Below are positions 12,093 to 23,096 of a stretch of 64,000 bases of DNA, in pieces. The notes beneath the pieces are model-generated. The model made no database searches, had not been told where the DNA came from, and worked only from the letters and a program-made list of their open reading frames with translations. Numbering within the stretch: the stretch's first letter is position 1; every line of letters begins with the position of its first letter. The stretch comes from Anisakis pegreffii (taxonomy: Eukaryota; Nematoda; Chromadorea; Rhabditida; Anisakidae): contig JAPYMA010000155.1 in assembly GCA_035041965.1 (NCBI GenBank), positions 1 through 64,000 on the forward strand. The letters run 5' to 3'. Position numbers and translations under genes: made by a program.

Positions 12093-12891
12093 TTGTTTCA
12101 CCCATTCAGCATGGTCTCCATTCATCTCATCATCACTTATTGTGTTTTCGTTTTCCAGTTTCATTTTTAGTTTCAGTTTGATTTCTTTTAGACTTCATTT
12201 TTAGGTTCAGTTTCATTTTTGTAGATTTTATTTTTAGGTAATTAGATGCAAGCCAAGTGTTCCAATATCATTTCATTTTTAGTTTCAGTTTACTTGTGGA
12301 TATCGATAATTCATCTGATTTTTCCAAAACTGTAAATAATAACTGAGTTTTTGTTTCTAAAACCGATAGCGAATTGTTGAAAATTTTGTTTAATACTTTA
12401 GTGTTCTATCAATCAATATTTCGAGAGATAAAAAAATTTTTCGGAGAGTTGCTAGTGGATGTGAGTTGAAGTACGTGCTAAATATATGTTCTCGAAGAAA
12501 TGAGCTCATTCCCAACGTTCATTCGCACTTCGAGCAGCATCTGCCACACATCAATTCTACTAAACCATATCATGAAATGAACTTGAGATGAACATAGGAG
12601 CGATATTAGTGTTTGAATGTGTTCCGTGCTGATTGTGTTCGTTGTGTTGTTGCTGAGTGAACGTGCTACTCGCATGTTCGCGTATCTTATGTGCAATATA
12701 TTGAGCTGAGGTGCAGCGCTTGACGACGTTTACTTTGTATCGATAGTAATAGTAATTAATAACAGTAATGATCGATCGTTTTGGTTATTTCTCTGAATTG
12801 GGCGATTGAATACTGATAGCGTGTCATTGAGGGTAATGATAATTGAGTAGTAAAGTAATTGTTTGAAGGTGATAAAACGAGTGCTTCAACG
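12093..12891. other. Upstream region of the NDK gene
   Basis: No gene seen. At 12,140-12,290 a TTTCATTTTTAG/TTTCAGTTT-type motif recurs several times as a diverged short tandem pattern. The last few hundred bases are presumably the promoter and 5' leader of the kinase gene. Confidence 0.4.
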
Positions 12892-13421
12892 ATGTCCAAG
12901 AACGAAAGAACATTCATTGCCATCAAGCCGGATGCAGTGCAGCGAGGCATAATCGGTAAGGTGATCTCAAGATTCGAGGAGCGAGGTTACAAACTGGTTG
13001 CCATGAAGATGGTTCATGCCACCAAACCACATCTCGAGATTCATTACCAAGAACTGAAAGACAAGCCGTTCTTCAAAACACTCATCGAGTATATGTCTTC
13101 TGGACCCGTGGTTGCGATGGTCTGGGAAGGACTGGATGTCGTTAAGCAAGGTCGTTTAATGCTCGGTGCTACCAATCCTTTGGCTTCGAATCCTGGTTGG
13201 TACTCTTAATCTTCTTGTTATTATTGTTGTTGTTGTGTTTATTCATGATTACCTGGTGTATTTAAGGAACAATCCGAGGTGATTACTCAATCCAAACAGG
13301 ACGTAACATCGTACACGGTTCAGATTCACTTGAATCTGCTAATCGAGAAATAGCTCACTGGTTCAAAAAGGAAGAACTTATCGAATGGACACCAGCTAAT
13401 GTCAATTGGGTATATGAATAA
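12892..13421 (+). CDS. ndk-1: Nucleoside diphosphate kinase
   Basis: Two exons, 12,892-13,195 and 13,267-13,421, join in phase across a 71-base intron and encode exactly 152 residues, the standard length of eukaryotic group I NDK. The enzyme moves the gamma-phosphate from ATP to other nucleoside diphosphates through a phospho-histidine. Family marks: the start [19 protein letters not shown], the central [24 protein letters not shown] across the splice, and the active-site NIVHGSDS with the catalytic His near residue 118. The C-terminus NWVYE is also typical. The start is fixed by the family pattern; an in-frame TTG upstream is not needed. An AATAAA poly(A) signal lies near 13,508. The sequence looks intact. 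The symbol follows the C. elegans orthologue. Confidence 0.95.
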
Positions 13422-15726
13422 ACAAAGAGCTGATAGTTATTTAGATATCATTTATTAAATGTTACAATTGTTGTATTCGTTTAGTGACTTGTTTCACCGA
13501 ATGATGTAATAAATATTTATTGATTCTTTCGTTGTTTTCTTACATTATTTCGGTAATAGTTGTTTGATTAACGGTTGAGTTGAAGTGTTGATGACTGCAA
13601 TACAAAGAGATGGAGACCGATACGGATGTCATTGAGCAGTTGGCATATCCGTTCAAATTTTGGCTTTACTGAAATAGGTATTTGTAGAAAGAAAGGAAAA
13701 ACGATAGTGAAGTGTCTTCAAACAGATAAATTATGCTCTAGGTATAAAACATGAACACATTTAAGAAAGGAGCTGAGAATGGTACAGTAGTAGCTCGTAT
13801 AACGTTGTGATCGCCAGATCAATAATCGAGGAAAAAATTCAAGAAGATGAATTGTTTGCTGCGCTAATATTGTTGGTTGCGTGCAGAAAAGAAGAATGGC
13901 ACGCAAAGAATGTGATGTTTTGTAATATCAGAGGAGATTACACTCGTAATGAGTTTGTGTAATTGCTGATTGAGTAAATAAGTGAACGTGAAAATGCGGA
14001 TGGATTTTATAAATGGTTTAGAGCATGGAATATGTTTAGTATTGATTGTCATGCATGCAATCAGACATAACAGACAGCTGTGAGAAGTTAGAAAATATAA
14101 TTTTTGTTGAGTGGTTCAAGAAGTAATATGAGTACAAAATAGCGTTGAGTTGAGGATGATGCAATCAATCGGTGGATGAACGAAGGATTGAGGGATGACA
14201 TGAAGGATGAATACGGCACTTAGATGACGACTCATTTGCTAGAACAAAAGAGAAACGGTGTAGAACATGAACGTATAAGCCGAGCATAGCTATTCATATT
14301 CGAGGCTGGTATCTGCGAGAATATTTGCTGGGTATATGAATGCTGGATAGGTATATTTGGACGTTGATATGTCTGTGATTGTGGTCACTGATGGCGATTC
14401 GAATTGCTTTATGATACAAGGCACGGTCGGGTTATTCGGTTGTGATCTATTAAAATATCATCTAATCGAATTCCTGGTTAGCTGGCTGGAATGAGTGTTG
14501 AGAATGAGCGATTTGGATTGATATTGTTTTTAACATTGTTATTGCTATTGTTTCTACTACTATTGTTATTATTATTATTGTTATTATTATTATTATTATT
14601 ATTACTGTTATTATTGAAGTTATTATTATTATTATTAATGTTATTATTGTTAATGGTATTATTATTAATATTAATATTATTATTATTATTGCTATTATTA
14701 TTATCATATCTGCTATCTATTAGCCGATGTGTATGTTTATTGACATCGCTTGATGAGTAGCCATAAAAGGAAATGGGCGAATGATGCAAAAGATTTGGTA
14801 GAAAGGTGAATGTTTTTATGTGAATGTAAGCTTAGAGTTAGTGGATATGCACATGCATATGTATGTATTGATAATCAATCCATGGAAGACGCGTTGCATT
14901 CTGGAGAGGAGTGAGTGAGTGTGTGTGTTAGTCAAATGAAAGTATGAAGCTTTTATGCAGCAGCAGCAGCAGCACATGCTTTTGTTGTTTATTATGCATG
15001 GTCGGTGATTACTCATATGCTGGCTTTGGCTTAAGATGGAGGATATTGATCGTTTCGTTAATTGACATCCGTAAATATTCATATGCTTAGTTAGATACGT
15101 CATTGTTTGTTCAGCTGAAACTCGATCGTTTCAATTAGAATTTTCCTTTCTTTTCTTTACGGTGAGTATGTTCAGATAAAGAGATAATAGACTGGTAGTT
15201 GTATGAAAGGAAATTCGATTCATGAGAACAAGTGAGAGGTAATTGCAATTTGTTTCATTGACGCTCCATTTGAAGCGTACTTCGTTCAGCTGAATAGGAG
15301 GTGTCTTGTATTTGACAGATTATCGAGATACTGTAAAGATAGATGTCCAGATATCCAGATACGTTACCTATGTAATAATGAGCGTCCGAAATTCGGCTAG
15401 ATTCTGTGCTTTTGATGATTCGTTTTTGTGGTAATTAGCGAATTTCGGAATTGTTGTAACAATTGATTCTGTCGGATTCCGGTGGACGAATTCAAAAGTT
15501 GTTTGATATAACCAAATTTCGGAACGGCGAAAATGGCTTTGGATGATATTATTAAATTTGCTTGGAAAAATGCGCATTTTCAAGGCTTCAAAATTGCTTA
15601 GATCGAATTGCGACAGAAACAATTTTTGGTTCGGTTTGAATCGCTGTTATGTACGTACTGTGTATGGTGAATATATGTAAGAACTAAGCAACGAATATCA
15701 ACAGCTGAGTGTATTTGTGGATCAGA
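13422..15726. other. Intergenic region after the NDK gene
   Basis: It holds the NDK 3' end and a long (TTA)n tract at about 14,524-14,705. I found no supported gene. Long frames in the TTA tract (poly-Leu, poly-Ile, poly-Asn) are repeat artefacts. Confidence 0.45.
14524..14705. repeat. (TTA/TTG)n microsatellite, about 180 bp
   Basis: An imperfect trinucleotide repeat of TTA with TTG and CTA variants. It gives poly-Leu on the plus strand and poly-Ile or poly-Asn on the minus strand. Confidence 0.9.
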
Positions 15727-18067
15727 ATGAAGATGCGTTTGCATGAACCAATACTGCGGATGATGCTGATGCTGATAACGGTGCTATTCGATGGGGGTAT
15801 GGCAGTAAAGTGCTTGGATTGTGTGGGTCGTGATTGTATGGGCACGTTTTGTGAGGGCGATTACTGTGTGCTGGGCAGATATGCACCGAGATGGGGCACG
15901 ATCGAGTGGGGTGAGTCGAGGTTTGTGAAGGGTTGTATGAGTGGCACGATGCTCGAGACGGACATCAGGAGCCATTGTGAGACCGTAGACGATGGCACCG
16001 AGGACGGCGACAGTGAGGTAGGTGGCCAGTGCAGCTATTGTCTCAGGTCTATCAGATAGGATGCTCGAGTAACACAAGCATAAAACAGTCATTTTCCTGA
16101 ATGCAAACAATCGTGTTCAGGTCTTTTTCCTCATATGAGCACATGTCATTTTCGAAGTTATTTACGCATAACAAACGTTCACTCAAATTCAATGTCGCTT
16201 TCACTCCAAGTAATTAGTCCAAGTAATTTAGTTATTTCAGTGTTCTGTATACTCTGAATAATCAATTAAAATGAAGAGGAATATGGAGTGAAACTACTTT
16301 AAAGGTATAACAAACGATAACCAGTGATGAGACATGGCTTAATTGATAGATTTCCATAGGGAGGTGAACGCTGCGATATGAAACTGAAATGAGCATGGAA
16401 CTTGACTTTTATGATAGATTGTTTTGACATGCTAAAGAATTCGTTGTTTTGTTTATGCTAAAGAAAAAATTGAACAGGTAAAAATACAATATGAACCTTA
16501 TCAATGCACAAATAACAATGAGAATCTTTCAATTTCAGCAAATATTCACGTGTTTCTGTAATAAAGATTACTGCAATGGAGAGCGTTCGATTCGTCGTAT
16601 GGAAAGTACACCAGTGCAAATGGTGACTTGTATTTGCAACGGTGCACATTGCACTGCGAAAACTTGTGTTGGTGAACTGTGCTCGTTTGTGATTAATCAT
16701 AGAACGCACAAAAGTGAACAGGTAAAATATTATATGAATATTATATTTGATAGAATATTCATTCATTTATTTATTTAATGAGCACATCCATCGACTCATT
16801 ACGAGTCAATGCCTCTCTGTTATCACCAATATCACTAATATCACATTCCTCCTTCGTTGGCATTCTTCTTTCCGCGCAGCTGACGATAATAGCGTTGGGA
16901 ATGTGTCAGAATCTATGTAACAAATTAAAAAATTGCGTTAATCAAGGGATGTGTGAACGCATCGGTGCCACTGATCGAGAGGCGATCATCGGGAGCATGC
17001 ATGATCCCCCCGATAACGGGCGCGATGCATCATACGGTGTCCAGAGATGCACACCAGTTATTGGCAACCGAATCGTGTGTTTGTGCGACTGACTTTTGCA
17101 ACAGCGAAAAGCCTGAAATCACGGTCAACGAAAAGATGAAATGCAACACTTTTGTGACACTACACGTGATGGGTACCAAGGTTGTTATTATAGCATTATG
17201 TGCTCTTGATAAGGTGACTGACCTGCTGAATCAGTCACTCAACGCAGTGTTCAGGTGTCATCGCGCAACACGACATGTACCGGTGAATACTGCTTCAAAG
17301 CGAGTATCAAGAGTAAAATTGGCCATATGAATGAATACAAAACCATGGGATGCGCTTCGTTTATCGATGGCGCTGAACTTGTCGAGGAATTGCAACCGGT
17401 CGGATGTGCCAAGTTCCAGTCCGAAAAAGTCACCGTTGAGACTTGCTTTCAGGTCGTTACTTCTTATTTACTATCACAAATGAAACCTTCCTTATATGCT
17501 TGAGAAGTGCGATGAGAATGCGCAAAGATAATAACGTTTATTTGATGCTCACTTTTCGATTCCCTAAATCGTATTCATAGCAACTCTCAAAACTGACTAA
17601 TCGTAAGCCTAATCGATCTCAACTAAACACCGTTTTATTTCTGATTGCTGAAACAGAAATATTATCCATATCATTATTGTTGTTTACGATCAGTAGTGAT
17701 TGCGTGTAAATGCGAGAAGAACGTCAGGGTTTGTGCACGCTTATTTTCTTTAGTTAAGACACTGAAATAAGAAAGAATGCAGCAGATTCGATGTATTGCA
17801 CACGGTGTAGCGACGTTTGATTTGAACGTTTCGACTTCGAGCACAAATTTTGACCGATCCTTGAGCTTTGGCCCAGCTGTGTGACGATCATTAGAGTAAT
17901 GCATCGATGAATTTATCAGATGATCAAGGAATGTGAAATTATTACAGACAAAAGACCGAAGTGCGATTGGACGTGCACGTGCAAATCAAGAAGCACCGCC
18001 GGGTTTGCGTAGAAAGACATTCAAGAAGATAACGAAAACAAAGAACAAATATCAGTTCGCGTTATTC

Positions 18068-18104
<37 letters not shown>

Positions 18105-18270
18105 TGCGATAATGATTGCCGTGAAATATGAGTGAAAATGAGAAATGTTAAGGAAGCAAGAACCGACCAAGGTAGAGATTGATTACGATGAGAATCAGTA
18201 CGAAGACGGGGAAGAGGACAACGAGTTCGATAATGATCAAATACCTCAGAAGGAAGGTAAATCATCTAGG

Positions 18271-18309
<39 letters not shown>

Positions 18310-19604
18310 GTTATTATTATCATTATTATTACTGTTATCGTCATTATCAAAATATATTTCTGTGATCAATGCAGGTTTGCATTATTTCAGAGGATAATGA
18401 AGAGGAAGAGAAGGAGGAGAAGGAGAGCGAGGATAAAGAGGAAAAGGATACCGCAACAGACAGAAAAGAGGAAGAGAAAGAGAATGAAAAAGAAGAGGAT
18501 GAGGGTGAGGAAGAGGAAGGGGAGGACGAGGAAAAGGAGAGTGAGAGTGATAAAGAAAACGATGAGGTAACGATTAAACACGACTATTTAAACCAGTGCC
18601 TCTCGACCTTCTCCCTCCCCCCTCCGTGCTCCTAAAAAATTTTAAGATCTCCTCGAACCCCTCACAGTAATAGTTAATATGTCCTCGCACCCCCTCACAA
18701 TACCCACTTCGTGTCTTTCATCCACTACAGTGAGTGTCTATGATCAAATACCTCAGAAGGAAGGTAAACCCATCTTAAATAGTGTTGACAAGTGGTACCA
18801 TTACTGTACGTTCTAGCCTTTTCAAGGATGTATACGTTAAACTCGATCCTCGCTTACTTTATACACGTGTCTGCGTTGAGCTCTGTCCGTGCCTGAAAAT
18901 AACGCCCAAAGATGAAACCTTATCTCGCATCCCCTCGAGTATCATCTGCCACTCTCTGAGGTGTGAGCACCTCCGGTTCAGAAACCCGAATTTACTCAAT
19001 TGAGATGCTCTAATAAAGAAAGTGAACTAAAAGAAGCATAACTGCAACGAGTAAAACTCTTGAATGTATACCATCCCATCTTAAATATATTCGCTCATAA
19101 AATCTGTTCCATTTTAATCATGCATACATTTGGGTTCATTCTTATAATACGTTTTCTCTTGCACCTATTTTATAAATGAGTGAGTTTGTTAGTTCGTATA
19201 TAATACCTTCTAACACATAGCGTTAACAATATTTGTTTGGTATCAATGAAAATGTTTGAAATGTATTGTATTCATACTGTATGGATAGTCATTGCCATAA
19301 AAATAAAATAATCATAACAACAATAATAATAATAACAGTAATAATACTTAATGATGTTGATGTTCAGAAGGAAAGTAGCAGTAAAGAAGAAGAAGAAATG
19401 ATCAACGTGACGAGCACAACATCGAAACCAGTATTCATATTCGAAGGACCAACTGAAGCATCGATCCCTGAAGAGTCGAATGCCACATTAGTATTCGTTT
19501 TCGTTTTAATAATGATTCTCATTGTGATGACGGGTATCGTGTGGAAATTCGGACTGCATAAGCGATTGTTCCGTGCAAAATACGATACCGTCGCAGGGGG
19601 ATAG
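15727..19604 (+). CDS. ET-module type I membrane protein, multi-exon
   Basis: Supported exons are 15,727-16,017 (signal peptide, then KCLDCVGRDCMGTFCEGDYC), 16,539-16,721 (CFCNKDYCN, then a new CxCxGxxC module), about 16,880-17,180 (a third module), 17,255-17,452 (TCTGEYCFKASI), 17,657 onwards (ACKCEKN), about 18,145-18,255 and 18,390-18,565 (Asp/Glu/Lys-rich linker), and 19,368-19,604 (membrane segment LVFVFVLIMILIVMTGIVW and a short basic tail). The modules, with C-x2-C-x3-C at the start and CxCxxDxCN at the end, match the nematode ET module family. The product should be a cell-surface protein with extracellular modules, a stiff charged stalk and one membrane anchor; ligand unknown. The third module is interrupted by a one-base frame change near 17,040-17,090. 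Exons between 17,657 and 18,390 are uncertain. Confidence 0.7.
18066..18104. repeat. (ATT)n microsatellite
   Basis: Pure TTA/ATT repeat inside an intron of the ET-module gene. Confidence 0.9.
18233..18261 (+). repeat. 29-bp exon end duplicated downstream (copy 1)
   Basis: This 29-base stretch includes the end of the acidic exon and its splice donor (GGAAG|GTAAA). The identical 29 bases recur at 18,740-18,768. Confidence 0.9.
18271..18345. repeat. (ATT)n microsatellite
   Basis: ATT repeat with a few GTT and ATC units, in the intron directly after the acidic exon. Confidence 0.9.
18740..18768 (+). repeat. 29-bp exon end duplicated (copy 2)
   Basis: Exact copy of 18,233-18,261. It is preceded by CACTACAG, a usable acceptor, so it could act as a small alternative exon of the ET-module gene. 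Confidence 0.9.
18831..19003 (+). repeat. Diverged dispersed repeat (intronic copy)
   Basis: This block resembles the minus strand of about 21,270-21,400. Both translate a fragment RLLYTxVCVEL, and both share the exact word AACCTTATCTCGCA at a similar spacing. It is more GC-rich than the intron around it and is probably a decayed transposable element fragment. Confidence 0.5.
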
Positions 19605-22600
19605 CTTTTCGGGGTTAAAAAAATGAGTGTAGTCATAAGGGGAGGGAGAGGGTAACTTCAGAATAGGGATATGATAACGGCTTTGATCAAAAGTATTGTT
19701 CTAATGAGTGGATTATTTGAAAAGGTGAGCAGTGAATTCATTTTATTGTTCTTATTGATGAAACGATCCATCCATCCATCCATCCATCCAATCATCTACT
19801 GTGGTGTTTTGGGAGGATATTGGTACACAGGTGCAACTGTTTATTGACAAACAGAACACCAACAAGCAATAATATTATTCATTCAAATCGTTCGCCTTTA
19901 TAGCCTTATCGCGATCGACTGACTGATTCACAAAATCGACGGCAATTAAATTATAATTAATGGCAGTGCTGTCGATTTCATGAATCGCTCACTTCAGCCT
20001 TAAAGGCAGGCAAAATGCCGTAAGATTTGAACAAACATTAATGTGAATAATTTTTGTTAGTGTGTTCCATATAAACGCCTGTGAATCAGTATTATTATTA
20101 TTATTGTTATTATTGTTTTCAGCATTATTATTATATTATCACTTCAATAATCATTTTGTGTGATGACTTCACTGTTTTTATTCGACCATTTCAGTTGTTT
20201 TAACGCATACAATTAGTTAGTTTTAAAGGAACAACGGTAAATTCAATGCTGATTGAAACGAAACGGTAAATAAGTGATTATTGAGCGATTGGTTGGTTCA
20301 TTTATGAATTGTATTGATTTAATCGTATTTAGGTGTATGCAGTCAGTAATTGGTTAGTGAATTTAGCTGAAACAAATCAATTCACATTCTCGCGTACTTC
20401 GTGTTAGCAATAATTCATTTTATTATTTTAATTTATTGATGATGCTGATTAATTGTCATACTGATGACTATAATTGTGTATAATATATAGATTTTATCGA
20501 AGTTGATCTCTTTTGATTTATTGATTTTTTGAAAGAAGTGATCATTTTTTCTTCATAGTGACATAATTGTGTATGAGTTGTAACGTATTATTTGTTAATG
20601 CTTCGCACTAATTGTTATAACTTGTGATTGTTATTGCATTTGTAGCGTTCATAATATTCACTGCTTGATCTCATTCGTTCTGTCAAGATTCACTATCCGG
20701 TTCGGGAATTAATAAATACACTTATAATCTATTAAATGCGATTGATGCACCTTTGCATTTCTAATTAATGAGATAACTCATTGAGAATGTATCCAACCGA
20801 ATACTGACTAATGTTGCGTCCTTTGCACGTCTCGTCTGTACTCCATAATTTTTGTGTGATTCGATCCAAATTAGCGACCGAACAAGATCATCGTAAGGGC
20901 GCAATTATGATTTCAAAGGTGCGTTACGATAAGATTATGTGGACGCTATGAAGTGACGAATCGCCCGTCAATATTCCCGACCATCTCGTGAATCGTTACG
21001 GATACGAGACTGCCTGTCATTGACAGTTGATCTGTTCCTGCATTATTGACATCGTTCTGAAGAGTTTTTGTGTGAGCGGCTCGAAAAAGTAATGTTTTTT
21101 GATTAGTTAGACACTTTAAAGTGTTCACATTTAGAAGGGGCATCTCTGGATTTTCACATGTATGGACGAATCGGGCTGTGGCGCCATTCCTTTGGAATTG
21201 CGCATGAACTCTCTTTCGAACAGCCTTTCAAGTTGTTGCATTAATTGGCTACAAATCAGGCTTTCTCGACTGAGAGTGCTCGCATTCCCAATTCAACGCG
21301 GTGCGAGATAAGGTTCTGTATTTTGTACATTAATACAGGCGAGGACGAACGCAGTTCCACGCATACATGAGTGTAAAGCAGGCGGGTGTAACTGTACAGT
21401 GGACGTTGTGAGGGTTGCGAAGATATCTGAAAATCTTTTAGGTTTGCGGGTGTTAGGAACCACTGCATTGGAGGTGTGTTCGTAAAGTCTATACACGCAG
21501 TATACGCAGCGAAATGGCCAGGAAACATTATTGTTGGCCCGTAGCTAGAATGCCAGTGAAGAAGTTGATGGATGGTGCCAACAGGCTTCGCCACCCATTC
21601 CACTACTGTGTTCGGACTTTAATCACTGTCCGCTTACAGATGATTTATGAAAAAAGAGAAGTGCATACATTATCATTAATATTATTATTTAAGAATATAG
21701 AACAAGATTCGTATCACGCAACGAAAAGTAAGTGAAACAACGGCATAAACATCGCGCAAATATTCCAAGTGTACTAGTAGTGCCAGCGCGCAACAGTTTC
21801 GAATCACAAAAATGTTATTATCGCTGTGTTAATATTCATCTGTAATAAGGCTGATAGGTCAGTGATAAGATTGTGATATGCTCTGATAACATAGCACTAG
21901 AGATTAATAAGTGAACGAATACAATACAATCGAAATCAAAGCTTCATTGAATCCTTCCTATGTATTTTACCTAAATAAATTCAAAATTCCGCACAACCTA
22001 GATCACTCTGGCTTGAATGAACATGACGATCACAATAAAGATATTTTTATCATCAGTGAATCTTGTTCACACTAGCCGAACGTGTCTCTAGCAAAGCCAG
22101 TGTAATCTTCAGGACGACTGTTTCAGTAATTTCTTCGAACACTTAGAGAAAATATCTTAAGAAGAACAGTGGAATTTTTAATGAACGATAAATGAATTCA
22201 TTAAGTGAACTGTACACGCAGACAAATCTCTATCATAAAGCAAACGAGCATCATTACCATTCCTATTCTTCAAGTTAAACAATTACAATTCAACAATACC
22301 AGCTGCAATCCGAAGCGTAACAACGAATACGTTATATTACACGAAACGAATAATTTCAAAACAAAGTGCACTTGTCTCAATTGAATTGAAGACTGAATCG
22401 AATCCATCACAACCACATCAACAATGAAACAACCAAAAAATCTCAACTAAACTGTGACCAGATAGATGTTGCAATAGAATACATCATCAAATTCCAGAAT
22501 GATGAAAACAACAGATAAAAGCTTACGCATTCTGATACAATTATAATGATAATACAAGTTGAATGAATAAATTATGAGTTGACAGTGCTCTTATTATTAC

Positions 22601-22969
22601 CACGATCAGATTCACTGAAATTCTCTTCGAATGATACCTTTGAAATGGATCATGGATTATTAATAAAATCATTTCATTAAGAGAGTATGAAACAAATTAA
22701 GAGATCAAACATCACTCCTTGATAAACCAAAAACCTTTCACATGGCCAATCAGGTGTATAAGAAACGAGAGATTGATGAAATCACTGAAAAGTGACCACT
22801 TAGAAGTGATATTATCGTGGTGCCATCTCTTCAAGAATCTGAAATATTTCACTGTTCGAATAAATGAACGAAACAGAAACCGATAAGGACTGCATTCAAC
22901 TTCGCAACAATATCGTTACTGCCCTTTCAGCAAAAAGCATAGCGCTTGATTATGTCCTAAAGTATTCAC
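19605..22969. other. Intergenic region between convergent genes
   Basis: The ET-module gene ends at 19,604 and the kinase gene on the other strand ends near 23,000. The region has a short (CATC)n run near 19,767-19,790, an (ATT)n run near 20,094-20,110 and a repeat at 21,270-21,605. No gene was found. Confidence 0.45.
21270..21605 (-). repeat. Diverged dispersed repeat (intergenic copy)
   Basis: Read from 21,598 on the minus strand it starts GGAATGGGTGGCGAAGCC, then GTTGGCACCATCCA. That matches the left end of the element at 25,311 (GGAATGGGCAGCGACGCC, then ATTGGGACCATCCA). Further in, it matches the intronic repeat at 18,831-19,003. It carries a chance 115-codon frame. The other end of the element was not located. 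Confidence 0.5.
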
Positions 22970-23096
22970 TCACCTATCGATAACATGCACAAACTCCGTA
23001 AAGAAAACGTGCAACTCTTTTAAATTGTAATCAGACCGATTTCCTTATGCTTTGAATAAAACTGAATTAACTGATAATAATGAGAGTAACTGTCAC

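Noticed and set aside
14462..14789. Poly-Leu, poly-Ile and poly-Asn frames
   Set aside because: They come from the (TTA)n microsatellite, with no splice or domain support. The same applies to similar frames at 375-559, 18,250-18,400, 47,623-47,754 and 56,440-56,620.
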